From assembly GCF_005484965.1 (NCBI RefSeq), contig NZ_CP034036.1, forward strand, positions 2,914,001-2,978,000: a stretch of DNA of 64,000 nucleotides. Reading direction: 5' to 3'. Below are positions 1-8,073 of the stretch, one piece after another (within the stretch, counting starts at the first letter, position 1; every line of letters begins with the position of its first letter). The stretch comes from Brenneria nigrifluens DSM 30175 = ATCC 13028 (lineage in GTDB: Bacteria > Pseudomonadota > Gammaproteobacteria > Enterobacterales > Enterobacteriaceae). The notes beneath the pieces are model-generated. The model did no database searches, was not told the DNA's origin, and saw only the letters and a program-made list of their open reading frames with translations. A program made the position numbers and the translations under genes.

Positions 1-506
1 GCGGAGATGAAAGATTCAGGTACTCGCAGCGTTTTATTTAGATTGGCATTAACCCATAATTTAGTTGCCCCATCCTGATTATTGATAGGATCTCCAAGAT
101 TCTCAATACGGAACCCCTGCGCATTGAACGGACCTCCAGAGATAGGGCGCGCCAACACAAAAGTAAAATTAACAAACGCCTGTTTAATAGCCATCCAAAG
201 CCGATCGAAATCTTTGTTTACCGTATCAGCCAATAAGTCGCCATTGTCTTGATATTCAGTGGTTCGCGTTGCGGGAATAACGCGCTCCAGCGTAATGACG
301 CTGCCCGCCAGCGGCGCGGTTAGGAATGCAACCTCTCCGCCGTTAACGTTTCCAATACCTGACACGGTAAAACCCGTAGAAATCTGATCGCCATCAATAT
401 AAACGGCCAGATCATCAGACCGCAGCAGATAAAATTCATAGGGGAATACGGTAGTTACGCCGTTGGCCGTGTAGATGTTATAAGGGGTTTGTTCTGGAAC
501 AGCCAT
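1..506 (-). CDS. Phage tail fibre / tailspike, N-terminal part (cut by window edge)
   Basis: The first 168 residues of a phage adhesion protein are visible and the rest runs off the left edge. They begin MAVPEQTPYNIYTANG and contain a VFPYEFYLL segment, then DNGDLLADTVNKDFDRLWMA. This pattern is typical of the T7-type tail-fibre N-terminal domain, which docks the fibre to the virion; the missing C-terminal part would bind the host receptor. It lies directly downstream of the large terminase, as in many podoviruses. The ATG at 506 is the first in-frame start after the terminase stop, 15 bp away. Family assignment is by motif; receptor specificity cannot be judged. Confidence 0.75.
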   Translation of the reverse strand, partial: MAVPEQTPYNIYTANGVTTVFPYEFYLLRSDDLAVYIDGDQISTGFTVSGIGNVNGGEVAFLTAPLAGSVITLERVIPATRTTEYQDNGDLLADTVNKDFDRLWMAIKQAFVNFTFVLARPISGGPFNAQGFRIENLGDPINNQDGATKLWVNANLNKTLRVPESFIS

Positions 507-521
507 GGTGTCAGCCTCAGA

Positions 522-2132
522 TTAGTAGTCTGTAGCGACCTCGCAATCGCCATCGTATGGCTGCCAATTTTCCCGCGCCCCGGCGGTCGGTTTCCCGACC
601 AACTTGCCGATGCGTACCGGCGTCTGACTTATTGCGCCGGCGCCGGAGTCTATATAGTCGTCCGGCTGGTTGGTGATCGCCGGGTTGAAGTCGCGCATCT
701 GGTCGTACATCGGGCCATCGAGCACATCGCTGTGCGCCCACAGGAATTTAGACGATAGTGGCGCCTCAAACGCATCCAGAATGCGTTTCTGTTTGTTAGT
801 GGTGGAGAATTCTTCTTGCACGCCGCAACCTGTGCCTTTCAGCGCCTGGCGCAGTAATTTTCCGGCGAAGCTGCCTGGCCCGTTGACTTCGACGGCGACG
901 CGGGGGATCTGGTATTTTGTGACCAATTCGCGGATCTGTACTACCTGTCCGCCGGTGATTTTGTCGTTATCATCGAATTCCGCCAGTTCGCCAGTCAGTT
1001 CCTGACAGACGTGCCAATACAGATGCCCGCGCGCGTCTGTCAGCATCAGAGTAAATGCGCTGGCATCCGCTTTTACTTTGCCCGTTGCCACGTCCCACCA
1101 CGCCACGGCGCCAACGATCTGCAGATTACCCAGCCACATCGAACAGCCGCCGTTGGCGTAGCGGATTTCTGGTTGTACGGCATACTCGCGGATGCGATCG
1201 GGATCCAGGCGGATATCCCCAACCGGTTTGCTATGCAACTGGTACTGGCTATCCCAGCCGTTTAATGTTCTGGTTTTCTTCCGCCGCCGGAGCATTTCGG
1301 CACGCGTAAACCGCTCTGGCCATTCGCAACCTGCGTAGCAGTCAATGGTCATGTCTGGCGCTTCGGCGAATTCAATGCCGGAATCAGTCAGCCGATAGTC
1401 GGTTCCCTCCGTCAGCAGCCGGGCGCCAATATGAATTCCGGTAAAAACATACTCGGGGCGGAATGGAAGTGTGTATCGCGTTTTTTTCGCGTCCCTGGCC
1501 TCTATGCGGTGCTCCTGATGAAACAACTTGATCGTTAGACAATCCGCCCCCATTTTTTCCACCTCATCGTAAAGGCTGTCATGGGTGTGCGGTGTGCCGA
1601 TATACAGCGTCCGCCCGCCCGGCACCAGGATGTGCGTCTGCTCATCCAGCCGGTAACGCAGCTTTTCCCGCGCCTCTGGCGTCTGAATGTTTTTCGGCAC
1701 CTCCACATCATCGTTCTGGCATTCGTCGGCGCGGGCGGATGTGACGTTAGATAGAATGCCCTTTGCGTACATGCTGGCGTTGCGCTTATCGAGAGAGTTA
1801 TTAACCCACCACTGTTCAACCGTTCCCTGCCCGTCCGGCAACATTCCACGCGTCAGTGGGTGATTGCGTAATACGTTTTGCGTGTCTCGGCTGGTTTTGT
1901 ATGCCGTGCCGTCAGATTCTGACTGATGCAGGATCCGGTAGGTGTTATCCCGGTAATATCGCCAGGCGTTATAAACGGCGAGGATTGTTGATTTCCCGAA
2001 ACCACGAAAGCAGCGAAGCACCGCCAGATCCCCGCGGTGCTCCAGCCAGTTTACGGCGCGCCAGTGGCAGTCCGGCACATCCCACCGCATACGCTCCGCC
2101 CACATAATGAAAAAGGCGACGAAAGAGATCAT
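522..2132 (-). CDS. Phage terminase large subunit
   Basis: This 536-residue protein is the ATPase/nuclease motor that packages phage DNA into the prohead. A Walker A motif RGFGKST lies at about residues 43-49, after a hydrophobic strand. An acidic ADE-type Walker B candidate follows, and spaced aspartates in the C-terminal half (AWWDVATG and DDYIDSG segments) fit the RNase H-like nuclease. The size is slightly below T7 gp19-type terminases. The start codon overlaps the small-terminase stop as ATGA, which implies translational coupling. The last codons contain one copy of the GGTCGG-GAAA-CCGACC hairpin, so that element is partly protein coding here. Confidence 0.9.
   Translation of the reverse strand: MISFVAFFIMWAERMRWDVPDCHWRAVNWLEHRGDLAVLRCFRGFGKSTILAVYNAWRYYRDNTYRILHQSESDGTAYKTSRDTQNVLRNHPLTRGMLPDGQGTVEQWWVNNSLDKRNASMYAKGILSNVTSARADECQNDDVEVPKNIQTPEAREKLRYRLDEQTHILVPGGRTLYIGTPHTHDSLYDEVEKMGADCLTIKLFHQEHRIEARDAKKTRYTLPFRPEYVFTGIHIGARLLTEGTDYRLTDSGIEFAEAPDMTIDCYAGCEWPERFTRAEMLRRRKKTRTLNGWDSQYQLHSKPVGDIRLDPDRIREYAVQPEIRYANGGCSMWLGNLQIVGAVAWWDVATGKVKADASAFTLMLTDARGHLYWHVCQELTGELAEFDDNDKITGGQVVQIRELVTKYQIPRVAVEVNGPGSFAGKLLRQALKGTGCGVQEEFSTTNKQKRILDAFEAPLSSKFLWAHSDVLDGPMYDQMRDFNPAITNQPDDYIDSGAGAISQTPVRIGKLVGKPTAGARENWQPYDGDCEVATDY
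585..600 (-). repeat. GGAAACCGACC hairpin, copy A
   Basis: On the minus strand this reads GGTCGG-GAAA-CCGACC, a perfect 6-bp stem closed by a GNRA-type GAAA tetraloop. It sits 79 nt upstream of the tail-fibre start, inside the end of the terminase gene. An identical 16-mer recurs at 14843-14858 and 18258-18273. Confidence 0.75.
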
Positions 2133-2476
2133 TTTTTCCCTTTCTGCATCCCCTGAATGCGTTCAATTACCGCCGCCGCCTCACGCTCTGCCGCTGCCAC
2201 CTGCTGACCCAGCGAAAAGGCTTCATCGTCCGGGTTATTTTCTCCAGGCTTACCGCCGCGGGTGTGCATACCAATCAGGGAATGAACTTTCGTTAACAGC
2301 GTCAGCGTGGCCGCCGCGTTTTTTTTGAACCAGTAGCGATCGCCGCGTTCCTGCTTTGTGTGTTTGTCGATGGTTTTACCAGCGCCAGGCCAGTTATCCG
2401 GATCGGCCTCTGTCAGCACGGTATCGGTGAGCTTATCGCTCAGGATGGTAAGACGCGATTTGTAGTCGTCGCTCAT
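2129..2476 (-). CDS. Phage terminase small subunit (probable)
   Basis: This 115-residue charged, helical protein immediately precedes and overlaps the large terminase (ATGA). That position and size are usual for the DNA-recognition subunit of a podoviral packaging motor. The sequence (start MSDDYKSRLTILSDKL, end ERIQGMQKGKK) has no catalytic motif. It contains a KKNAAATLTLL helix and an acidic loop GENNPDDEAF. The call rests on context and size more than on a diagnostic motif. A transcription terminator and a degenerate hairpin lie just upstream, so expression may depend on read-through or on a local promoter. Confidence 0.65.
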   Translation of the reverse strand: MSDDYKSRLTILSDKLTDTVLTEADPDNWPGAGKTIDKHTKQERGDRYWFKKNAAATLTLLTKVHSLIGMHTRGGKPGENNPDDEAFSLGQQVAAAEREAAAVIERIQGMQKGKK

Positions 2477-2505
2477 AAAAAAAGCCCCATGATTAACATG
2501 AGGCT
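2476..2505 (-). terminator. Rho-independent terminator after the HEPN-like gene
   Basis: On the minus strand the stem AGCC-CATG pairs with CATG-GGCT (one mismatch in the middle), with a 5-nt loop, and is followed by seven T residues. It separates the TPR/HEPN cassette from the terminase genes. Confidence 0.75.
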
Positions 2506-2523
2506 ATGATGCTGCGGCCGGGT

Positions 2524-2539
2524 GGTCGGTTTCCTGACT
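2524..2539 (-). repeat. GGAAACCGACC hairpin, degenerate copy B
   Basis: The minus strand reads AGTCAG-GAAA-CCGACC. The right arm and loop match the perfect copies, but two stem pairs are lost. It lies 48 nt upstream of the small-terminase start, nearly the same distance as copy E upstream of its gene (47 nt). Confidence 0.5.
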
Positions 2540-2540
2540 A

Positions 2541-2948
2541 TTAAGGCTTGCTAAGGCTATCAACGTCCCGGGCTACTTCCTCGGCAGCCACAACCATCTT
2601 TAGCGCATCGATTCTATTGATTTTCTTTTCCAAAGCATAATCAGCATCGCAGCGCTTCTGGTGTGCGGACCTTAATTTCATGCCGATTTTTTCAGCGGTG
2701 GGGCCATCAAGAGAATAATCTTCTGCCGCGTCCCCACTGCACAGGTACTCGCTTAGCCTTTTATGCTCACCGAAAGGAAGTCTGTTACCCGCTTTATCCC
2801 GGTCGGGGGCCTTATCAATAATGATACTTTTCACGGAATGAAACATAAAATAGTACGAACGGCTTATTGCGTTTCTAGTCCACTGTTCACCGCTGTTTTT
2901 TAAAGAGTCTTTGGCGATATCTAAAAAGCAATCCCGGCTTACAGGCAT
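2541..2948 (-). CDS. HEPN-like (UPF0332-type) small helical protein
   Basis: This 135-residue all-helical protein starts MPVSRDCFLDIAKDS. It has an RNAISRSYYFMFHSVKS helix near residue 25 and an LRSAHQKRCDADYALEKK helix in the second half. This order (aromatic RxYYxxFH helix, HK segment, then an R..R.DADY helix) resembles UPF0332/HEPN proteins, which are often RNases or partners of toxin-antitoxin systems. RSYYFMFH would fit an R-x6-H motif, but I cannot confirm it is catalytic. I chose the ATG at 2948 because it follows an AGGAAGAG ribosome site inside the end of the upstream gene. It follows the TPR-like gene by 2 bp and is closed by a terminator, so the two form one unit. Confidence 0.5.
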   Translation of the reverse strand: MPVSRDCFLDIAKDSLKNSGEQWTRNAISRSYYFMFHSVKSIIIDKAPDRDKAGNRLPFGEHKRLSEYLCSGDAAEDYSLDGPTAEKIGMKLRSAHQKRCDADYALEKKINRIDALKMVVAAEEVARDVDSLSKP

Positions 2949-2950
2949 GG

Positions 2951-3709
2951 CTACTCTTCCTCGGCTATGGACTCGAAAAACGCAATGCAATTTTTTGATT
3001 TAATGCCTTGGGCGATCAATCTATCGAAGAGCATGTTATCCAGCTTAACCAGATAATGGGGATCTGTCGTATCCACCCCGTAGGCGAAGCCGTACTCACC
3101 AGAACCATCATGGGTTACTCGGGTGGAAACTAAAGGAAGGTGCTCTTCTTCAGCAATATGCATAACAACAGACGACATTTCCGATAACTCATCCGAGATC
3201 GTATTACCTGCATTTTTAAGTTGAGAGTAAACAGACATAGCTGCCTCAAACAAAGTCTTATGAACGCCGTGGAAGTTGCGCTGGATATCCATTTTTTCGA
3301 TCACTGGATACGCGGAATCCATTATCTCCCTATCGGCCCAACTAGAACCCCACACGAATGCAAATTCCAGCATCACAGGGATACGATTACTTATACCGCG
3401 CCTAAATACTTCCCTTGCTTTACTGAACTGGCACCATGAATGAAGGGCTGAAACATAGTTTGACCAACTTACAGACTCACCAGGAGACGAGGAAATGGAC
3501 ATTTCAAACAACCTAATCCCTTCCTCAACATCCCCCTTCAGAAAGGAGATCATTCCTTCAACACACCATTTTTGGTTTAATTCCCTTATGCTGCCGGCCT
3601 CTTTAGCTGCCCTTCGCAGTTCCAGCTCGCTAAGAAGATTGCGACCTTCTGTAATAGAAGGTTTTAATTTCTCAATTAAACTATTGGTTTTAGGTTCGGG
3701 TACGTGCAT
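2951..3709 (-). CDS. TPR-like helical protein of phage accessory cassette
   Basis: This is a 252-residue protein of unknown function. Residues of about 45-110 (WCVEGMISFLKGDVEEGIRL, then SWSNYVSALHSWCQFSKAREVF) have the spacing and A/G/F pattern of two to three tetratricopeptide-like helical hairpins. The C-terminal part, containing GEYGFAYGVDTTDPHYLVKL, is different and not recognised. It is co-directional with the HEPN-like gene 2 bp downstream. It also has its own promoter-like sequence upstream, which is typical of a phage moron. A protein-interaction partner or regulator for the HEPN-like protein is a reasonable inference. There is no signal peptide or membrane segment. Confidence 0.45.
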   Translation of the reverse strand: MHVPEPKTNSLIEKLKPSITEGRNLLSELELRRAAKEAGSIRELNQKWCVEGMISFLKGDVEEGIRLFEMSISSSPGESVSWSNYVSALHSWCQFSKAREVFRRGISNRIPVMLEFAFVWGSSWADREIMDSAYPVIEKMDIQRNFHGVHKTLFEAAMSVYSQLKNAGNTISDELSEMSSVVMHIAEEEHLPLVSTRVTHDGSGEYGFAYGVDTTDPHYLVKLDNMLFDRLIAQGIKSKNCIAFFESIAEEE

Positions 3710-3742
3710 GTATGAAAGCGCTGGCTGTTTTAGACTTTACTA

Positions 3743-3779
3743 ACTATAACGCTATCCACCGCTCTACGCTACATGTCAA
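3743..3779 (-). promoter_or_regulatory. Candidate sigma-70 promoter of the TPR/HEPN cassette
   Basis: A perfect minus 35 TTGACA (3774-3779, minus strand) is followed 17 bp later by GATAGC, a weak minus 10, and by TATAGT slightly further on (3743-3748). It lies just upstream of the TPR-like gene and after the Rap1a-like gene, so the cassette can be transcribed independently of the late operon. Confidence 0.4.
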
Positions 3780-3833
3780 ACGTGTTTACAGGATAATTGC
3801 AAAATTTCACACGTTCGGGGTTTGAGGTGAGTG

Positions 3834-4265
3834 TCAACGTATTTTTAACTTTTTCAGGGGTGCGCACTCCTTCAGTGCTCTTTCCCTGACGTCCGCCTGC
3901 TTTTGACCAACGCACATTTGAAACTCAGGGTAAGGGCATGGATATGCTTCGCTTAACGCAAAGTACACCACCCCCTGCGCAGGGCCTTTCATGTTAGGGG
4001 TTTTGTCTAAATATCTACCCACAGTTTTAACTATAACGTTTGGGGTGACCTCGTCCGGGATACATACAGGACCCTTGAAATTTTCAGAGTCCGCTACACC
4101 GAGAACATAACCAATAAATGCTGTTGTTTTAGTTAAACCAGTATGGCTCTTGTCGTTGAGCTTTACAGCGTTCCATTGGTCGCGGAGCGTTTCTTCAGAA
4201 ATCTCCGCCAATGAATTACTTGCGCCACAAACGAACAAAAACACGAACAAAAATAACCTTCCCAT
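3834..4265 (-). CDS. Secreted Rap1a/Tai-like protein
   Basis: This 143-residue protein starts at the ATG preceded by a GGGGGGA ribosome site. It begins with a signal peptide (MGRLFLFVFLFVCGASNSLAE), so it should act in the periplasm. The mature part has SHTGLTKTTAFIGYVLGVAD, CIPDEVTPNVIVKTVGRYL and a C-terminal CPYPEF segment. This is the pattern of the Rap1a/Tai family, whose founders are immunity proteins against type VI secretion amidase effectors. No effector gene is adjacent. Here it sits among virion genes, so it may be a lysogenic-conversion gene or a structural homologue with another task. Confidence 0.6.
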   Translation of the reverse strand: MGRLFLFVFLFVCGASNSLAEISEETLRDQWNAVKLNDKSHTGLTKTTAFIGYVLGVADSENFKGPVCIPDEVTPNVIVKTVGRYLDKTPNMKGPAQGVVYFALSEAYPCPYPEFQMCVGQKQADVRERALKECAPLKKLKIR

Positions 4266-4409
4266 TATTCCCCCCATGCCGTCCCAAAATCCGGCGCCCT
4301 GTCCAGCGTCGCGTCGCCAGGCCCCCACCAGAATCGTTGCCCCCATTCCTTGCGCGATTAGAAGCAGTAAAAAAGAAGTAAACTCATGAAAGCCCACCCT
4401 ACGGTGGGC

Positions 4410-4709
4410 TTAATCGAGAAAATCAGAGAATTTGGCTTCCGCATAGCTTTTCCCAAGGTTAGACCAACAATATGAATTTAGGGAATCGGTGTATTTTATC
4501 CTTCTTTTCCTGCTGGATACCCACTTATAAACACAAAACACAAGCATTGTCGTAATTATATAAAAACCAATCAATTTATTTTCTTGCGGGAATATTGAGT
4601 AAACGAACAACCCAGCGCCAATAAGCACGCTCAGTACTCTACTTGTCTCTTCTGTGCTCTTAACTCGCAATAACTCGATGTGAAATAACTTAGCGTGTTC
4701 TAAATTCAT
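4410..4709 (-). CDS. Small two-TM membrane protein, unknown
   Basis: This 99-residue protein has two predicted membrane helices at about residues 24-40 (VLSVLIGAGLFVYSIF) and 46-63 (IGFYIITTMLVFCVYKWV), separated by a short QENK loop. A basic KRRIKY stretch follows, then a polar tail. It is not recognised as a holin, although two-TM topology and phage context make that one possibility; no endolysin lies nearby. It lies 8 bp after the large internal virion gene and in the same direction, so it is probably co-transcribed with it. Confidence 0.5.
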   Translation of the reverse strand: MNLEHAKLFHIELLRVKSTEETSRVLSVLIGAGLFVYSIFPQENKLIGFYIITTMLVFCVYKWVSSRKRRIKYTDSLNSYCWSNLGKSYAEAKFSDFLD

Positions 4710-4717
4710 AAAGTCGC

Positions 4718-7700
4718 CTATTTCATCTGTTCTTCGACCTGATTTAGCAGCGGGGCTATAACATGTAGATTTTGCAATGGCAGCATCTTCCTTACAGCAT
4801 GCACCTGCTTATCATCAAACTCGCCGTTAAGCACACCATTTGCCACCGTTGCGGCATCACCACCGAGATCAAACGTTGGCCCCATTAATGCACCAATGGC
4901 GTTACGACTTTGAAAACGGGAAACGGGCGGCGCGCCAAACATGGCCCCCAAGCCAAAGCGCCCACCGCTGATATTCTCAACGGTATTAATCGGCTCCGAT
5001 ATCCAGCCCAACATCCCGGAGCGGTCGATTCCCTCTTTCACCAGGTTATTGGGGCTGTAGTCGATATCACGCCCAGACAGCTTTTGTTTCATCATGTAGA
5101 CCATAGATCCAAGAGCTATAGACCCCAACGAACCAAGATAGAATGACGCGTCACCTTGCTGAATTCCAGACACAAGCATACGGTTGTGTGCGGCAAAAAT
5201 AAACGTCTTAAACTGCAAGATGATTTTACCCGCCTCAGAACTCATCATTAACGGCGTATCGCCCACACCCGGCGTAATAATGGTTGAATCAACGTCTTTC
5301 AGGATAGCCGACTGGAACGCCTCACGCACCGCGCGATCATCCCAAAGATGGCTGTGTCCGGTCAGTAGCCCGTCCATATCCTCGCCGTGCTTCGCAAACT
5401 GTTCACCAATGCGGCGCAGCATGCTTTCATCGATCCCCATCTGCGCCAGCTTGCGTAAGTCTGCCTTTGGGATGCTCTTCCCGCCGGCAGTAAGACGGGC
5501 GTTATCCAATACACGCGACTGCGCAATAAGCCCAGACCATGATTTTAACGTGCTGTTCCATTGGTTCATTAGTGTCCAGTTGCCAAACTTCTGCGTACCC
5601 CAATTCAATCCACGTTCCAGACCTGATCGGCGACTATAGGGATCAGTTAGGTCAGCGATAGCCTTTGTTCTGGTGGAAAGCACGTAATCAAGGCCAACCG
5701 CCATTTCTCGCAAGTCTTTAGTGGCAATCTTTACCGCTTCCATATTGCGCAACATGGAAGCCATAGGACGCAACGATTTACTTAATCCGTGCTGCATAAC
5801 CGGGCGCATTAAGTCGGGTAATGCTGATATCGTCATCCCCCCCAGCAGGCGCAAAAAATTAATGTTGCGAGCAACGCGCCCAGCGCGCACAAAAAAACTA
5901 CGGGGATCACGCGGCGCGCCGTAGGTTCCCAATAAACGATCACGCATCGCGTTAATATCCCGTAAATCTGCCTCTCGTTGCTTTTCAAGGCGGGCGCGCT
6001 CTTTGGGGTTTTTAGCATCACGAATTAGTTGACTGTATTCCTCTGAAACCTGCCGGATTTGTTCGCCCATATCCTTACGGCCAAACTGTGCTGTAAGCTC
6101 AATCTCTGGCGCAATCTGACGCAGGTAACTCTCCATAACATAGTTGATATCAGATTCAAGAAAGTCCTCTATTCTCTCATCAGGGATTAACAGCGTGCGG
6201 CTTTTGGTGAAACCGGCTCGGCCAACCAATCTTTCAGGTAGCAATTCAGTAGGCACCATGCCAGACGGCGCACCAATGATTTTATTTACGATCTCGTCTG
6301 CGGCGTCTTCAGCTTCTTCACGGCTCAACGGTTCCATCGCCTTAAGATTGCGTTCTCGACTGGCATTTAGCCTGGTAGTTGCGTTAGCCCTTCGCTCCAA
6401 ACGGCGTAATTCATTACGGTGTTGGCGTGGGTTATCCAAAATTTCAAGGTGGCGCTGATACTTCGCCAGCGTGTTTTCTGCCTCAGAAATACGAGCGAGT
6501 TTAGATTCAAGTTCAACTTGTTTCTTTGTTGGCCTTTTTCTCCTTGAGAGCCGTGATATGTGGACCTCAAGTTCGGATCGCTGACTTACAAACTGCCTAA
6601 GTTTATGCATTTCATCGCCAAGCAATACTTTTTTTCCAGACCACGCTTCCGCTTCAGCTATCTCATCCGCCAGCGCTTTCGCCTGTGGTGTCGCTTCCTC
6701 TGCTGCCGTTAATCCAGCGTCGATTTTTTCAATACGCTGCGCCGCTTTCTCTGAACCTTTAGTGCTGATGCCTTGAATCCAATTAGCGATACGTCCGCGA
6801 AACTCAGTGCGATCGCTCAGTATTTTATCGAATTTATAGACTCGAGGCAGATAGCTTTGCGCTGTTACCACATCCACATCTTCCGGAAGAATACCAAGCT
6901 CCTGCATGCGCTTTTTCGTGATTTCAAACGTCGGGCGGATCTGCGCTGCCGCCTGGGCGACTTCCGGAATATCGCTCTGGTCACCCCTGCGCATTGCCAT
7001 GCCAATAGCTTCATTGAACTCAACAAAATTAACCCGCTGGCTGCGACCCAACCGCTTGCTATATTGCTGATAGGCGTCTTTCGTTGACTCCATCTGCTTA
7101 TACAGCAATACGTCATACTGTTTAATTTTCGTCTCGGATGCGGTGAACGTTGCCAACCCTTCATCATTCTTGGCAAAAAAGTAATTATTCTCCGCCAACA
7201 TCTGGTTTATCTGGCGAGAGGTTTTAGCGGGTGACTGCGCTAGGCGTCCAGATGGGTTAACGCTTAATGTTTTATTAATCAGCCCGACACCTGCCAATTG
7301 CTCCTGATCGAGTGTGGTATTAAATACCTGCGCGGCACCAATGCTTTGTGGTGAATCGGTGCCATTCAAATGACTCGAAACCGCTTGCGAGATCGCGGTT
7401 CGCTGTGCTGGCCCTGCCAGTAATTGCGCACCAGCACCAAGAACGCCGCCTACCATTGCATCAACAAGAATATTTGTTGCGCTTTCGCCAAACGTCCGGG
7501 TTTGCTGTGTGGATTGCAATACAGTTTCAGATGCGACGCTCCCCGCTGCTGTTGATGCTGCAAAGCGCCCAGCAGTCGCGGCAATTGCCCCACCTCGTGC
7601 CACCGCGCCAACCGGTAAAAAAACAGATGCGATATTAATCGGGTCTATAACCCCCATAGCCATGCTGGATATTAGTCCGGCGCCGCCCATTTCTGATAGG

Positions 7701-8071
7701 TATTGTCGATCCTGTATCTGTCGGTCAATTCGATATTTAATGGCCGCGCTCTCCTGCGGGGACTGTGAGTTGATAAACGAGTCGGCATAATCTTCATACC
7801 CTTTGATGCCAGCGGCATCATTATCGAATGGGTTATACCCGTCTACTGGTTCGAACTGGCTAAATGGTGCGGTAGCAATAAAGCTCCCCAAAGAGTTATC
7901 GATTCTAAAGGCGGCATCCCTTGCTCGATTAACCCTTTGATCGTTGGTAAAGGGGTTAATTGCCGATAATAAAGACGGCGTTTCCATATAAAACGCGCTA
8001 TCCTCTTGTTGAGGAAGCGCTTCTATATCAGCCGAAAGAATGCTGCTGGGGTCAAATTCGTATGTTGGCAT
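4718..8071 (-). CDS. Large internal virion / DNA-ejection protein
   Basis: At 1117 residues this is the largest phage protein. Its place after the two smaller internal virion proteins matches the T7 gp14-gp15-gp16 order. Such proteins form the ejection conduit across the cell envelope. The N-terminal third has glycine/alanine-rich membrane-active segments (for example around GGAGLISSMAMGVIDPINIA). The middle is long coiled coil (residues of about 440-600, rich in E, R, K and L), and the C-terminal third has hydrophobic stretches such as GSLGSIALGSMVYMM. I see no clear lytic transglycosylase motif. The gene follows its neighbour by 2 bp. Confidence 0.75.
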   Translation of the reverse strand: MPTYEFDPSSILSADIEALPQQEDSAFYMETPSLLSAINPFTNDQRVNRARDAAFRIDNSLGSFIATAPFSQFEPVDGYNPFDNDAAGIKGYEDYADSFINSQSPQESAAIKYRIDRQIQDRQYLSEMGGAGLISSMAMGVIDPINIASVFLPVGAVARGGAIAATAGRFAASTAAGSVASETVLQSTQQTRTFGESATNILVDAMVGGVLGAGAQLLAGPAQRTAISQAVSSHLNGTDSPQSIGAAQVFNTTLDQEQLAGVGLINKTLSVNPSGRLAQSPAKTSRQINQMLAENNYFFAKNDEGLATFTASETKIKQYDVLLYKQMESTKDAYQQYSKRLGRSQRVNFVEFNEAIGMAMRRGDQSDIPEVAQAAAQIRPTFEITKKRMQELGILPEDVDVVTAQSYLPRVYKFDKILSDRTEFRGRIANWIQGISTKGSEKAAQRIEKIDAGLTAAEEATPQAKALADEIAEAEAWSGKKVLLGDEMHKLRQFVSQRSELEVHISRLSRRKRPTKKQVELESKLARISEAENTLAKYQRHLEILDNPRQHRNELRRLERRANATTRLNASRERNLKAMEPLSREEAEDAADEIVNKIIGAPSGMVPTELLPERLVGRAGFTKSRTLLIPDERIEDFLESDINYVMESYLRQIAPEIELTAQFGRKDMGEQIRQVSEEYSQLIRDAKNPKERARLEKQREADLRDINAMRDRLLGTYGAPRDPRSFFVRAGRVARNINFLRLLGGMTISALPDLMRPVMQHGLSKSLRPMASMLRNMEAVKIATKDLREMAVGLDYVLSTRTKAIADLTDPYSRRSGLERGLNWGTQKFGNWTLMNQWNSTLKSWSGLIAQSRVLDNARLTAGGKSIPKADLRKLAQMGIDESMLRRIGEQFAKHGEDMDGLLTGHSHLWDDRAVREAFQSAILKDVDSTIITPGVGDTPLMMSSEAGKIILQFKTFIFAAHNRMLVSGIQQGDASFYLGSLGSIALGSMVYMMKQKLSGRDIDYSPNNLVKEGIDRSGMLGWISEPINTVENISGGRFGLGAMFGAPPVSRFQSRNAIGALMGPTFDLGGDAATVANGVLNGEFDDKQVHAVRKMLPLQNLHVIAPLLNQVEEQMK

Positions 8072-8073
8072 GG

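Noticed and set aside
1..506. Diversity-generating retroelement at the tail gene, suggested by the BPP-1-like virion module
   Set aside because: No reverse transcriptase or template repeat is visible in the window; the relevant part of the tail gene lies outside it.
4410..4709. Holin
   Set aside because: Two membrane segments fit, but no endolysin or spanin is adjacent and the gene lies within the ejection-protein block.
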